This document shows positions 1-8,664 of a stretch of 64,000 bases of DNA, piece by piece. Position numbers and translations under genes: made by a program. Location of the stretch: NCBI GenBank assembly GCA_009937425.1, contig JAACFO010000009.1, positions 1 through 64,000 on the forward strand, read 5' to 3'. Position 1 is the stretch's first letter, and each line of letters begins with the position of its first letter. Below the pieces are notes generated by a model. That model was given only the letters and a program-made list of their open reading frames with translations. It was not told the DNA's origin and did not search any database. The stretch is from Gammaproteobacteria bacterium (GTDB lineage: Bacteria > Pseudomonadota > Gammaproteobacteria > HK1).

Positions 1-115
1 GCACTTTCCGTAGGCTCGCGCCCCCCAGGCGTTACCTGGCACCCTGCCCTGTGGAGCCCGGACTTTCCTCCATGCCGACGGCCTAACCGTGACACAGCGA
101 CTGTCTAGCCGACTC
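1..115 (-). ncRNA. rnpB: RNase P RNA, 5' part (truncated by window edge)
   Basis: Catalytic RNA of ribonuclease P, which trims tRNA 5' leaders. Read on the minus strand, the segment carries the strongly conserved bacterial class A block GAGGAAAGTCCGGGCTCC followed by GGGCAGGGTGCCAGGTAACG and a run of G, exactly as at the start of gammaproteobacterial rnpB. The RNA 5' end is placed near 115, where GAGTCGGCTAGACAGTCGC resembles the first helix of the E. coli molecule. Only about the first third is in the window; the rest lies to the left of base 1. It is transcribed in the same direction as rsmI and sits just downstream of it, a common gammaproteobacterial arrangement. Confidence 0.93.
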
Positions 116-123
116 CCGTAACC

Positions 124-152
124 AGTGTCGGGGTTGCCGGTGGCCAGATCAA
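124..152 (-). promoter_or_regulatory. Possible sigma70 promoter of rnpB
   Basis: On the minus strand a TTGATC -35 element (147-152) is separated by 17 bases from GACACT (124-129). The predicted start, 8-9 bases downstream, coincides with the inferred RNA 5' end near 115. The -35 is good and the -10 poor, so the assignment rests mainly on position. Confidence 0.4.
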
Positions 153-173
153 GGCGGGCACCCTCACGGCGCG

Positions 174-1106
174 CTATTCCTCTCCGTGAGAAGACTCTTC
201 CTTGCCTGCCCCCGAGAGCGCGATGGCCTGTTGATACAGCGCGTTGCGCTTGCCGCCGGTGAGCCCCACGGCCACCGACACCGCCTGCTTGAGGGGCAGT
301 TCCGCGAGCAGCGCGCGCAGTAGATCCCTGGTGGAGACACTCGCCGTGTCGCCGTCTTCATCGGCGGACGGGGCGCCGGCGACGACGATGACGAACTCTC
401 CCCGGCATTGCTCCACGTGTGTCTCCAGCCACACCTGCAACTCCGCCAATGTTCCACGCATCACCGTCTCGTGAATCTTGGTCAACTCCCGGGCCAGCAC
501 CGCGGGGCGCTCGTCGCCGAACTCCGCGGCCAGATCCGCTACCGCCTGCAGCACGCGGCGCGGTGATTCGTAGAAGACCAGCGTGCGCTGCTCCGCCGCC
601 AGGGTTTGCAGATGGCGCCGGCGCGCACTCGCTCTGGCCGGTAGAAAACCCTCGAAACAGAAGCGGTCCGTGGCCAGTCCCGCGACGCTGAGAGCACACA
701 CGACGGCACTGGGCCCGGGGATCGGTATGACGGCGTACCCCTGCTCGCGCATCGCCGCCACCAGACGAAAACCGGGGTCGTTGATGAGCGGTGTGCCGGC
801 ATCGGAAATGAGCGCCATACGCTCACCCGCGGCGATGCGTTCGACGATGCGCGCGACCTGATGTGCCTCGTTGTGCTCGTGAAAAGAGCGGCACGCGGTT
901 CCAATCCCATAGTGAGCAAGGAGCTTCGCGCTGTGGCGGGTGTCTTCGGCGAGGATCAGGTCCACTGAGCCGAGCACATCAATGGCACGGCTGCTGAGAT
1001 CCTGAAGATTACCAATGGGCGTCGCGACGACATACAGGGCGCCGCCCGCAGTTGCTCTTCGCGACGTGGCGCTTGCTTCAATACTGGATCCGGCTCGAGC
1101 CACCAT
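174..1106 (-). CDS. rsmI: 16S rRNA (cytidine1402-2'-O)-methyltransferase RsmI
   Basis: SAM-dependent methylation of the 2'-hydroxyl of C1402 in the decoding centre of 16S rRNA; cytoplasmic. The N-terminal LYVVATPIGNLQDLS, then LILAEDTRHS, ISDAGTPLINDPG and PGPSAV are signature blocks of the tetrapyrrole-methylase-fold RsmI (YraL) family, followed by the usual FEGFLP and FYESPRR segments. The track ORF begins at 1154, but the first 16 residues precede the family start; the ATG at 1106 (MVARAGSS) gives 310 aa, close to the family length. It is divergent from lpoA with about 240 bp between them, which is the usual rsmI/lpoA arrangement, and lies upstream of rnpB on the same strand. Confidence 0.95.
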   Translation of the reverse strand: MVARAGSSIEASATSRRATAGGALYVVATPIGNLQDLSSRAIDVLGSVDLILAEDTRHSAKLLAHYGIGTACRSFHEHNEAHQVARIVERIAAGERMALISDAGTPLINDPGFRLVAAMREQGYAVIPIPGPSAVVCALSVAGLATDRFCFEGFLPARASARRRHLQTLAAEQRTLVFYESPRRVLQAVADLAAEFGDERPAVLARELTKIHETVMRGTLAELQVWLETHVEQCRGEFVIVVAGAPSADEDGDTASVSTRDLLRALLAELPLKQAVSVAVGLTGGKRNALYQQAIALSGAGKEESSHGEE

Positions 1107-1348
1107 AACGATTCCGCATTGGTACCATGGGCCCATTCTACGCGCTGGCCGCAACTGCGTCGCAGGGCGGCTGATGGACTCTGACCGTGTAGGCGCGACG
1201 AGGCACGCTTGTCAGCCGATGGCGCGACCCGCTGTCCGTTGCGACGCCGGGGTGGAAGCGGGCGCGTCTTTGCAGCACAATCCACGCGCAACTTTGCCCA
1301 ACTTTGCATTGAACGCAAAGCAACGCTCCAGGTCCAATCCGGCATTAC

Positions 1349-3244
1349 ATGCTCAACACGCGCACGCTCAGTACCGTAATACTCGCTACCGCCCTGATAG
1401 TGGGTTGTGAAAGCGTTCCTCAACGTTCCGAAACCGACGACCGGGAAGCGACCCGGGTCGCCCGCACCCACATGCAGACCGGTGAGTATCTGCCGGCAGC
1501 GCAGGAGTACCTGCGGCTTGCCGGTATCTCCCAGGGCGATGCCGCCCTCGCCTACCGGCTGGACGCGGCATCGGCGTTCGTTCTCGCCAAGCGGCCGGAC
1601 GCCGCGGTGCAAATTCTCAATGGCATTCGCGGGCAGCAGCTGTCGAGGAATTTGCAGATCAGAAGAAACCTCGTGCGGGCACAACTGGCACTGGCCGAAC
1701 AGCAACCGGAACAGGCATTGACCTTGCTCGACGCGGCGCCTGCCGACGATGCGCCAGCGCAATTGTTAGCGCGATACCACAGTGTACGTGCCGACGCACT
1801 GGAAGCGACCGGAGAGCATATGGAATCCGCCCGCGCGCGGGTTCAGCTGGAACTGCTTCTCACCGACAGCGCCGCGCTCAGCGAAAATCGCCGACGAATT
1901 TGGGAATCGCTGACGCAGCTTTCCCCCGAGGCACTGGAAGCGGCGCACATTCCACCGCCAAGCACGCTGGGTGGCTGGCTCGAGCTGGCGGCACTCGGCA
2001 ACTCCGACATTACCGATCCCCACGCCCTGGGCCAGGCCATCGCATTGTGGCGTCATCGTTACCCGGGCCATCCGGCCGGCGAGAACGTCGTGCCGATGCT
2101 GGTGGAAGACAGCTACATCGCCTGGGCACCGGCACGCAGTGTAGCCCTGCTGCTGCCCTTCGATGGTCAATTCGCGAAAGCAGCGGATGCGGTACGCGAT
2201 GGTTTCATGGCTGCATGGTTCAGCGACCCTGACATGGAGAATCGACCGGCGGTGTTGGTACGCGATACGTCCGCTGGCGACATCAAGGATATTTACAACC
2301 GTGCCATCGAAGAAGGTGCCGACTTCGTCGTCGGACCCCTCAGGCGCGTGAGCGTAACGCGCCTGGCCGCATCGGCGAGCATGCCGGTGCCGACGCTGAC
2401 CCTCAATCATGCAGATGCCGCCAGCGGGGCAAGCACCGACACTGCGCCCGCCGGCCCCACAATCGGTTTATTTCAGTTCGCACTGTCTCCGGAATCCGAG
2501 GCGCGGCTGGTGGCGGAATACGCCTGGTTCGCCGGCCACACGAACGCGGCTGTGCTCGCCCCCGCCGGCGCCTGGGGCGAGCGTGTTGCGACTGCCTTTG
2601 GCGGCGCCTGGAAAGACCTTGGCGGCAGCGTGGTCGAGTCGCAGCGCTATTTGAACGATGGCTCCGACATGTCGTCACCCGTAAGAAAATTGCTCAATAT
2701 CGACGAGAGCGACGCACGCTACCGTACACTCAAGAAAGTGCTCGGCGGCGACGTCAAACAGGAAGCCCGTCGGCGTCAGGACGTGCACTTCGTGTTCATG
2801 GCTGCCTTCCCTCGCCAGGCGCGGCAGTTGCGGCCGCAGCTGGAGTTCCATCGGGCACAGGATCTGCCCGTCTATTCCACTTCACATATTTATACCGGCA
2901 TCGCGGATCCCGACTCGGATCGAGATATCGACGGTGTCGTCTTCGGTGACATGCCCTGGGTGCTCGATCCTGCCCACAGCGGCGCAGAGCTTCGCCGCGA
3001 GGTCGAGACGCTTTGGTCCGGTTCGTCGAACGCCTTCATACGCTTGTACGCTTTCGGCGCCGATGCCTATTCCCTGGTGAAGCAACTCGGCACACTGCGC
3101 GCCCAGCACTACGCGGAATTTCAGGGCGTGACCGGAAGGCTTTCTCTGAGTGAAAACAATCAAATCAATCGCCGGCTCATGTGGGCACGGTTCAAAAAGG
3201 GCACCCCGCGGATACTCGACGACGACCCCAAACCGATACAGTAG
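1349..3244 (+). CDS. lpoA: Penicillin-binding protein activator LpoA (outer-membrane lipoprotein)
   Basis: Outer-membrane lipoprotein that reaches through the periplasm to stimulate the bifunctional peptidoglycan synthase PBP1A. The 631-aa product starts with a lipoprotein signal ending in ALIVGC (Cys20). A TPR-like helical N-terminal half (about 25-250) is followed by a periplasmic-binding-protein-like C-terminal half opening at SVALLLPFDGQFAKAADAVR, the typical LpoA (LppC/YraM) architecture, and the length is close to that of the Haemophilus and Pseudomonas proteins. The stop codon TAG overlaps the GTG start of yraN by one base, so the two are probably translationally coupled. The 242 bp upstream, shared with rsmI, must hold divergent promoters, but I saw no strong consensus there. 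Confidence 0.93.
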   Translation: MLNTRTLSTVILATALIVGCESVPQRSETDDREATRVARTHMQTGEYLPAAQEYLRLAGISQGDAALAYRLDAASAFVLAKRPDAAVQILNGIRGQQLSRNLQIRRNLVRAQLALAEQQPEQALTLLDAAPADDAPAQLLARYHSVRADALEATGEHMESARARVQLELLLTDSAALSENRRRIWESLTQLSPEALEAAHIPPPSTLGGWLELAALGNSDITDPHALGQAIALWRHRYPGHPAGENVVPMLVEDSYIAWAPARSVALLLPFDGQFAKAADAVRDGFMAAWFSDPDMENRPAVLVRDTSAGDIKDIYNRAIEEGADFVVGPLRRVSVTRLAASASMPVPTLTLNHADAASGASTDTAPAGPTIGLFQFALSPESEARLVAEYAWFAGHTNAAVLAPAGAWGERVATAFGGAWKDLGGSVVESQRYLNDGSDMSSPVRKLLNIDESDARYRTLKKVLGGDVKQEARRRQDVHFVFMAAFPRQARQLRPQLEFHRAQDLPVYSTSHIYTGIADPDSDRDIDGVVFGDMPWVLDPAHSGAELRREVETLWSGSSNAFIRLYAFGADAYSLVKQLGTLRAQHYAEFQGVTGRLSLSENNQINRRLMWARFKKGTPRILDDDPKPIQ

Positions 3245-3624
3245 TGAACACATCTCGTGTTAGCGCAGTGGAACGCGGCGCCTGGGCCGAAGACCTGGCT
3301 TGCCGGCATTTACGCGATCAGGGCCTGCGGCTGGTGGCGCGCAACTATCGTTGCCGGCACGGCGAAATCGATCTGGTGATGCAGGACCAATCCTGCATCG
3401 CATTTATCGAAGTACGCCTGCGCAGCCGTACCGATTTCGGAAGCGGTGCGGAAAGTGTCGATGCCAGGAAACAGAAGCGCCTGTTGGCGAGCGCGGAACA
3501 CTATCTTCAACGCCATGCCACACTACTGGCTGATTGCCGCTTCGACGTAGTTTCCGTACTACGCAGCGGCAAAACGCATCAGCTGGAATGGATACGAAAT
3601 GCGTTCGGGGCATTCGGCGCTTGA
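3244..3624 (+). CDS. yraN: YraN/UPF0102 nuclease-like protein
   Basis: Small (126 aa) restriction-endonuclease-fold protein of the UPF0102 family, almost always next to lpoA; its cellular role is not settled, though nuclease activity is assumed from the fold. Conserved blocks are GAWAEDLACRHL, LVARNYRCRHGEIDLV, FIEVRLR and the C-terminal RFDVVSV. The motif GEIDLV...FIEV holds the acidic residues expected for metal binding. The usual family sequence is FVEVKxR; here it is FIEVRLR, a conservative Lys to Arg change at a likely catalytic position. The start is the GTG overlapping the lpoA stop; the upstream extension in the ORF track lies inside lpoA. The neighbours usually found after it (diaA, dolP) are not present here. 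Confidence 0.9.
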   Translation: MNTSRVSAVERGAWAEDLACRHLRDQGLRLVARNYRCRHGEIDLVMQDQSCIAFIEVRLRSRTDFGSGAESVDARKQKRLLASAEHYLQRHATLLADCRFDVVSVLRSGKTHQLEWIRNAFGAFGA

Positions 3625-3644
3625 TTTGATTCGATTTTCACCCA

Positions 3645-4136
3645 TCACGCCTTCATCGCGTCGCGGTAAATGGAGGCATCCCCCTCGCTGAAGCAACACG
3701 CAACGATCAGGGCAAATCGATCCTCGAACTCGCCCATGATGGAAGTCGCCACAACCGCGGCTTCGAGCCTCGGATACGCGTAAACACCCGTACTGATGGC
3801 CGGAAACGCAATACTGGTGAGGTCCCGCTGGAGTGCAAGCTCGAAAGAGCGCCTGTAACAGCTCTCGAGCAGAGCCGCCTCACCGCTCTGTCCTCCCTGC
3901 CATACCGGCCCGACGGTATGGATGATGAACCTGGCCGGCAAATCGAAGCCGCTCGTGAGCTTGGCATCGCCGGTCTCACAACCCCCAAGAGCCCGGCATT
4001 CGTCGAACAGCCCCGGGCCGGCCGCCCGGTGAATGGCGCCGTCCACGCCACCCCCACCCAATAGTGACGTATTGGCGGCATTGACGATGGCATCGACTTG
4101 TAGTTCAGTGATGTCTCCAACCTCGATGGTAATCAT
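3645..4136 (-). CDS. Macro domain protein (ADP-ribose/O-acetyl-ADP-ribose hydrolase type)
   Basis: MacroD/YmdB-like single macro domain, 163 aa, predicted cytoplasmic. These enzymes hydrolyse O-acetyl-ADP-ribose or remove mono-ADP-ribose from acidic residues. Diagnostic blocks are [27 protein letters not shown], which contains the catalytic Asn and Asp region and the glycine-rich substrate loop, then [10 protein letters not shown] and the phosphate-binding loop [13 protein letters not shown]. The ATG at 4136 (MITIEVGD) matches the family start; the 54-residue extension in the track has no homology pattern. It is convergent with yraN and nearly back-to-back with the DUF3301 gene (start 4164). 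Confidence 0.92.
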   Translation of the reverse strand: MITIEVGDITELQVDAIVNAANTSLLGGGGVDGAIHRAAGPGLFDECRALGGCETGDAKLTSGFDLPARFIIHTVGPVWQGGQSGEAALLESCYRRSFELALQRDLTSIAFPAISTGVYAYPRLEAAVVATSIMGEFEDRFALIVACCFSEGDASIYRDAMKA

Positions 4137-4163
4137 GACCGCCTGTTGAACCTTTGAATCACC

Positions 4164-4490
4164 GTGTGGTATCCGCAAGAGAACCTGTTGCTCGCACTCG
4201 CCATCATTGGCGGCGTGCTGATCTTCTGGCGCAATACGCTGCGCGCCCGCGAACATGCCATTCGTGCCAGTCGCGCGGCCTGCAAGACCCGGGGACACCA
4301 GTTTCTCGACGATACAGTGTCACTCTCACGCCTGGGGGTTGCCCGCGGCGCGGGGGGCTGGCCGCTTCTGCGCCGCACTTACGAGTTCGAATTCAGCGCT
4401 GACGGCTACGATCGCTTCGTGGGCTATGTCACATTGTTCGGGAGCCGGGTCGAGTCAGTATATCTGCCGGACGGCGCCCGGGAATTCTAG
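4164..4490 (+). CDS. DUF3301 family membrane-anchored protein
   Basis: 108-aa protein matching the pattern of the DUF3301 family of gammaproteobacteria, function unknown. One N-terminal membrane segment ([15 protein letters not shown], about 8-22) is followed by a basic stretch and a soluble domain with [18 protein letters not shown] and VESVYLPD, which resembles a small beta-sheet domain. Cytoplasmic orientation of the soluble part is suggested by the positive residues after the helix. GTG is the start (MWYPQEN). It ends one base before the end of the oppositely oriented sspB. Confidence 0.75.
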   Translation: MWYPQENLLLALAIIGGVLIFWRNTLRAREHAIRASRAACKTRGHQFLDDTVSLSRLGVARGAGGWPLLRRTYEFEFSADGYDRFVGYVTLFGSRVESVYLPDGAREF

Positions 4491-4491
4491 A

Positions 4492-4896
4492 TTATTTTAC
4501 GATCCGCAAAGCCGGCTGGGCCTTGGATTTTTCCCCGCGCTTGAGCTTGTCGTCCCCGCCGGGCCCCGGCGGCGGATCGTCTTGGTGCTCTTCCTCCCCA
4601 AAGGACATTCCCGCGCCATTTTCCTTGGCGAAAATCGCCAGCACAGCACCGGTGGGCACGCTGACCGGAAAGGACTTACCCCCGAATCGTGCATCGAACA
4701 CGATCCAATCATTATCCATGGAAAGTCCGCTGACCGCGGCGGCCGAGACGTTTAACGATATCTGGCCGTCCTTTACGTATTCGGACGGGACGCGTACGCC
4801 TTCGGCATCGGCGTTCACAACAATGTGCGGCGTCAGATCGTTATCGAGAATCCATTCATGGATAGCGCGCACAAGATACGGACGGCTGGAAGTCAT
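4492..4896 (-). CDS. sspB: ClpXP protease specificity-enhancing factor SspB
   Basis: Adaptor that binds ssrA-tagged and other substrates and delivers them to ClpXP. The 134-aa protein has the folded N-terminal domain (RPYLVRAIHEWILDND to about 100; PHIVVNADAEGVRVP, LNVS, FDARFGGK, VPTGAVLAIFA) followed by a flexible acidic linker (GEEEHQDD) and the C-terminal ClpX-binding tail PALRIVK, so both working ends of the adaptor are intact. It lies 67 bases downstream of sspA on the same strand, the normal sspAB arrangement. Confidence 0.96.
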   Translation of the reverse strand: MTSSRPYLVRAIHEWILDNDLTPHIVVNADAEGVRVPSEYVKDGQISLNVSAAAVSGLSMDNDWIVFDARFGGKSFPVSVPTGAVLAIFAKENGAGMSFGEEEHQDDPPPGPGGDDKLKRGEKSKAQPALRIVK

Positions 4897-4963
4897 GAGG
4901 AAATCCGCTTTGTGGCACTCATGCGCTTTCCCATCGATCCCGCGCGCTGCGTGCGCTTACGCG

Positions 4964-5593
4964 TCAGCGCTCGCCCATCTCCCTCTCGGCATCGGACAGG
5001 CTGGCCTCGAATGCTTCACGCTCGAACAAGCGTTCTGCGTAATCCATGACAGGCTTCCCCTGCCGCGGCAGACTGATCTTGTAGTGCGGCAATCGCCACA
5101 GCAACGGCGCCAGATAGCAATCCGCGAGGGAATAATCATCCGACATGAAATGGGCCTTCTGCGCGAATATCGGAGCAACGGCCGTTAGATGATCCCGCAA
5201 GCTCTTGCGGGCGGTCTCGGCGGCCGCGCTGTTGCCGGTTTCGATTGTCGCAGCCAGACTGAATATGTCCCGCCTGATCCTGTATCGATAAAGTCTGTTA
5301 CTTGCACGAGCCACCGGATCCACCGGCATCAGCGGTGGATGGGGAAAGCGCTCGTCCAAGTACTCCATTATGATCTGGGCCTCGTAGAGCACGAGTTCCC
5401 TGTCGACCAATGTGAGAATGGTGTTGTAGGGATTGAGGTCAATCAGATCCTCGGGCCGCTCGTCGGCGGCGACGGTGTGGATTTCCACGTTGATCGCCTT
5501 CTCGGCGAGTACGAAGCGTACGGCATGACTGGCCGCATCGGAGGCGTCGGAATACAACGTCATTACCGATCTACGATTGGCTAGCATCGCCAT
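4964..5593 (-). CDS. sspA: Stringent starvation protein A (GST-fold RNA polymerase-associated protein)
   Basis: SspA binds RNA polymerase and alters promoter choice in stationary phase and acid stress. It has a glutathione S-transferase fold without transferase activity. The 209-aa product shows the thioredoxin-like N-terminal domain and the segment LYEAQIIMEYLDERFPHPPLMPVDPVARA, which is nearly invariant in SspA. Start at 5593 is supported by GGAG about 10 bases upstream; a second in-frame ATG (residue 3) is also possible. It is followed by sspB and preceded, after about 90 bp, by petC, so it may share transcription with the bc1 operon, as in Pseudomonas. Confidence 0.95.
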   Translation of the reverse strand: MAMLANRRSVMTLYSDASDAASHAVRFVLAEKAINVEIHTVAADERPEDLIDLNPYNTILTLVDRELVLYEAQIIMEYLDERFPHPPLMPVDPVARASNRLYRYRIRRDIFSLAATIETGNSAAAETARKSLRDHLTAVAPIFAQKAHFMSDDYSLADCYLAPLLWRLPHYKISLPRQGKPVMDYAERLFEREAFEASLSDAEREMGER

Positions 5594-5681
5594 GAAATAG
5601 TCTCCAAGAGCACCCAGTCACCCCTTATGATTGTTTGGCCCCGGTCCAAGAATTGAGCAAACGCCCGGCTGGCGCTTGGCC

Positions 5682-6506
5682 TCAATGCACGTCTCTCCAA
5701 TAGTCCTTGTAGAGGGCCCGTGCGACCAGGGCAAAAACACCGAGAAAGATAATTACCCAGTATCCCAACTGGAAACGCGCGAGCTTGGCGGGCTCGCCAG
5801 CATAGTCGAGGAAGTTCACCAAATCACGAACTGCCCTTCGGAACTCGGCCGGCTGCATCGAACCCGGGATAGTGACCTCCAACATGTCGGTCACATGGCT
5901 CGTTTTTCCATCCTTGGTTGTAACTGCCGTATGCAGCTTCAGACCTTTTCCGTCCGATTCGATTCCCGCGACGTGCTCGGATACCACGTCCGCAGGGCGC
6001 TCAGCCTTGATGTAGCTTTGCACACCTTGCAGAGGCCAGAGAACGTGCGGCATACCAACATCGGGAAACATGAGGTTGTTGACGCCAAACGGCCTTGCCG
6101 GGTTGGGATCCGCATAGAAGGTCGTCAGGTAAGTGTAAAGCCAATCCGTACCACGGGCGCGCGCAATCACCGACAGGTCCGGAGGCGGGACGCCGAACCA
6201 ACCGGACGCGTCGTCGGCGCGCATGGCGATGGTCATCGTATCGCCGATTGTATCGGTGTTGAACATGAGATGTTCCGCGACCAGGTCATGCTCGAGCCCG
6301 ATGTCGTCCGCCAACCGGCTGTAGCGCATGAATGCCATTGAATGACAACCCATGCAGTAATTGACGAATACCCTGGCACCACTTTGCAGGGATTTCTGAT
6401 TGGTGATATCGGTCTTGGCACTCATTGGCGGCACACCACCGGCGCCCAGGGTCACGAGCGGCACGAGACTGAAAACAATCGCAGCAATGATCCTGTTCAT
6501 CTTCAC
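5682..6506 (-). CDS. petC: Ubiquinol-cytochrome c reductase, cytochrome c1 subunit
   Basis: Haem c-carrying subunit of the cytochrome bc1 complex; passes electrons from the Rieske protein to soluble cytochrome c on the periplasmic side. The 274-aa precursor has a signal peptide (about 1-22), the haem-binding CMGCH motif near residue 52, and a C-terminal membrane anchor (YWVIIFLGVFALVARALY). FGVNNLMFPDVGMPHVLWPL is the distal region providing the axial ligand methionine. The gene overlaps petB by four bases (ATGA type), as expected for the coupled petABC operon. Confidence 0.97.
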   Translation of the reverse strand: MKMNRIIAAIVFSLVPLVTLGAGGVPPMSAKTDITNQKSLQSGARVFVNYCMGCHSMAFMRYSRLADDIGLEHDLVAEHLMFNTDTIGDTMTIAMRADDASGWFGVPPPDLSVIARARGTDWLYTYLTTFYADPNPARPFGVNNLMFPDVGMPHVLWPLQGVQSYIKAERPADVVSEHVAGIESDGKGLKLHTAVTTKDGKTSHVTDMLEVTIPGSMQPAEFRRAVRDLVNFLDYAGEPAKLARFQLGYWVIIFLGVFALVARALYKDYWRDVH

Positions 6507-7897
6507 GTCACCCGCTCAGGAACCGGTTTCGGCTCATTCAACTTCGTGTACATCGATCCCAATACGAATACCACGTAGTAACCGATAACCAGGAGCGAGC
6601 TCACGAGAATCAGAGTGCCCTTCTCTGAATCGAATCTGATGGCATCGAAGAAAACAAACAGAACGGCCACAATGCCCAGGACCGTATAGTTAAAGCTCGC
6701 CGTGCGCGCTTTGCTGTAGAGCCAAAGAATCAGGAAAAAGGAAAAGTACAATTCGCCGAGACGGAAACCGAGTTCGGAACCGGCCGCCGTCGGCGCCTGG
6801 GTGCCGAGGTACCCGAGCACGAAGAACGTGATTATGAATACACCAAGCAACAGCCTGAACATCGGGCCACGATATCGAACGGACTTGATTGGGTTTCGGT
6901 CCAGCCACGGCAGGACGAAGAAAACCAGCACCGACGCAAACATGGCGATCACGCCGGTCAGCTTGTCGGGGATTGCCCGCAAGATGGCGTAGTAGGGGGT
7001 GAAATACCACACCGGCGCGATGTGTTCCGGCGTCTTGAGCGGATTGGCGGGGACGAAGTTCGGTTGCTCTATAAAATAACCGAAAAATGTCGGTGCGAAG
7101 AACATGATGGCGGCGAACAGGATCAAGCACACCGCGACCCCCCAGATATCCTTCACCGTGTAGTAAGGATGAAACGGGATGCCGTCGCGCGGGATGCCGT
7201 TCGCATCCTTGTCCTTCTTAATCTCGATACCATCGGGATTGTTGGAACCAACCTCGTGCAAAGCCATAACGTGCGCGGCCACGAGGCCGAGCAAGGCGAG
7301 TGGCACGGCAGCCACGTGCAGCGCGAAGAAACGGTTCAGGGTCGCGTCTGCGATGACATAGTCGCCGCGAATCCACAGTGTAAGCGGGTCACCCAGATCG
7401 AAGGGCAAGGCGCCGAACAGTGAAATGATCACCTGCGCACCCCAGTAGGACATCTGCCCCCACGGCAGCAGGTAACCGAAGAATCCCTCGACCATCATGC
7501 ACAGATAAATGAGCATGCCGATGATCCAGAGGAGTTCGCGGGGTTTTTTGAACGAGCCGTACATCAGTCCGCGAAACATGTGCAGGTAGACAACCAGGAA
7601 GAAGAACGAGGCACCGGTCGAATGCATGTACCGGATAAGCCAGCCCATGGGCACCTCGCGCATGATGTACTCGACGGACGCGAAGGCTTCGTCGGCGCTC
7701 GGCTTGTAGAACATCGTAAGCCAGATCCCGGATACGATCTGGATCACCAGCATCAGCAGGGCCAGGGAGCCAAAGTAATACCAAAAATTAAAATTCTTGG
7801 GCGCGTAGTACTTCGCCAGATGCTCGTTCCATAACTTCGAGAGCGGAAAGCGTGCGTCGGTCCATTCCAGCAGTCCAGTCAGCATCGCTTTCATCAC
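6503..7897 (-). CDS. petB: Ubiquinol-cytochrome c reductase, cytochrome b subunit
   Basis: Central membrane subunit of complex III carrying two b haems and the quinol oxidation/reduction sites. 464 aa with multiple membrane helices; WLIRYMHSTGASFFFLVVYLHMFRG and LNRFFALHVAAVPLALLGLVAAHVMALH contain the paired haem-ligand histidines, and PVWYFTPYYAILR replaces the usual PEW-type Qo-site motif by PVWYF. The latter is a recurring proteobacterial variant rather than damage. Start is MMKAMLTG at 7897; the second ATG is equally possible. Overlaps both petA and petC by four bases. Confidence 0.97.
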   Translation of the reverse strand: MMKAMLTGLLEWTDARFPLSKLWNEHLAKYYAPKNFNFWYYFGSLALLMLVIQIVSGIWLTMFYKPSADEAFASVEYIMREVPMGWLIRYMHSTGASFFFLVVYLHMFRGLMYGSFKKPRELLWIIGMLIYLCMMVEGFFGYLLPWGQMSYWGAQVIISLFGALPFDLGDPLTLWIRGDYVIADATLNRFFALHVAAVPLALLGLVAAHVMALHEVGSNNPDGIEIKKDKDANGIPRDGIPFHPYYTVKDIWGVAVCLILFAAIMFFAPTFFGYFIEQPNFVPANPLKTPEHIAPVWYFTPYYAILRAIPDKLTGVIAMFASVLVFFVLPWLDRNPIKSVRYRGPMFRLLLGVFIITFFVLGYLGTQAPTAAGSELGFRLGELYFSFFLILWLYSKARTASFNYTVLGIVAVLFVFFDAIRFDSEKGTLILVSSLLVIGYYVVFVLGSMYTKLNEPKPVPERVT

Positions 7898-8481
7898 GTG
7901 CTCCCCTCGTCGACACCTACAAGGATGCGCGTATCGCTCAAATACTTATGGGGCGGAACGACCAGGTTGGTCGGCGCCGGCACCCCCGCGTAGACGCGGC
8001 CCGCATAGTCGAACATCGAACCGTGACAGGGACAGAAGAACCCTCCCGGCCAGCCGGCCCCCAGGGGGGCCTGGTCCTGCTTGATGTAGGAGGGCGAGCA
8101 ACCCAGATGCGTGCAGATGCCTATGAGCACGAGTAGCTCCGGCTTGATGGATCGGAAGTCGTTCCTGGCATACGCGGGCTGCTGATCCTGAGTGGAGCCC
8201 GGATCCCGGAGCCGCTCGTCGAGGCCCGGCAGAGAATCGAGAATTTCCGGCGTGCGGCTGACCACCCAAACGGGCTGGCCACGCCACTTGTAGGTCACCA
8301 TCTGGCCGGGCTCAATTTTGCTGATATCCACCTCGATGGGGGCGCCGATGGCACGCGCCCGCTCGCTCGGTTGCCAGGCGGCCACGAACGGCACGGCCGT
8401 ACCAACGGCGGCCACGCCACCGACAACTGCGACGCTCGCGGTGAGAAATCGACGCCGACCGGCATCCACATCGGTACTCAT
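7894..8481 (-). CDS. petA: Ubiquinol-cytochrome c reductase, Rieske iron-sulfur subunit
   Basis: Rieske [2Fe-2S] protein of the bc1 complex. 195 aa: a Tat-type N-terminus with RRRFLT and a single membrane helix (about 15-35), then the periplasmic cluster domain with CTHLGC and CPCHGS, which supply two Cys and two His ligands. The first gene of petABC; AAGGAG lies 9-15 bases upstream of the ATG. The 183-bp region before it is shared with the divergent degS-like gene and contains a candidate promoter. Confidence 0.97.
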   Translation of the reverse strand: MSTDVDAGRRRFLTASVAVVGGVAAVGTAVPFVAAWQPSERARAIGAPIEVDISKIEPGQMVTYKWRGQPVWVVSRTPEILDSLPGLDERLRDPGSTQDQQPAYARNDFRSIKPELLVLIGICTHLGCSPSYIKQDQAPLGAGWPGGFFCPCHGSMFDYAGRVYAGVPAPTNLVVPPHKYLSDTRILVGVDEGST

Positions 8482-8590
8482 GGTCTAGATAGCTCCTTGT
8501 TCGGGATCGCCTGCGGAGGTGCTATTGTTGTCGCGATTCCGGGTGTTCCAGGCTGGGTTCGAAGCACACGTCTGGCTTAACTTGCTAAGA

Positions 8591-8617
8591 ATCCTATAAA
8601 CGGCACGTAGAGGTCAA
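8591..8617 (-). promoter_or_regulatory. Candidate promoter of petABC
   Basis: Minus-strand TTGACC (8612-8617) followed after 15 bases by TAGGAT (8591-8596). Spacing is shorter than ideal and there is an alternative TATAGG reading two bases earlier. It would give a leader of roughly 100 bases before petA. Assigned from sequence only. Confidence 0.3.
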
Positions 8618-8664
8618 GCCAACGGCCCGCCGGGAACGACTACGGGCACTCGGGGGCGAATGAT

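Noticed and set aside
5631-6341. 236-aa plus-strand ORF opposite petC
   Set aside because: Covers the haem-binding coding region in antisense; no motif of its own.
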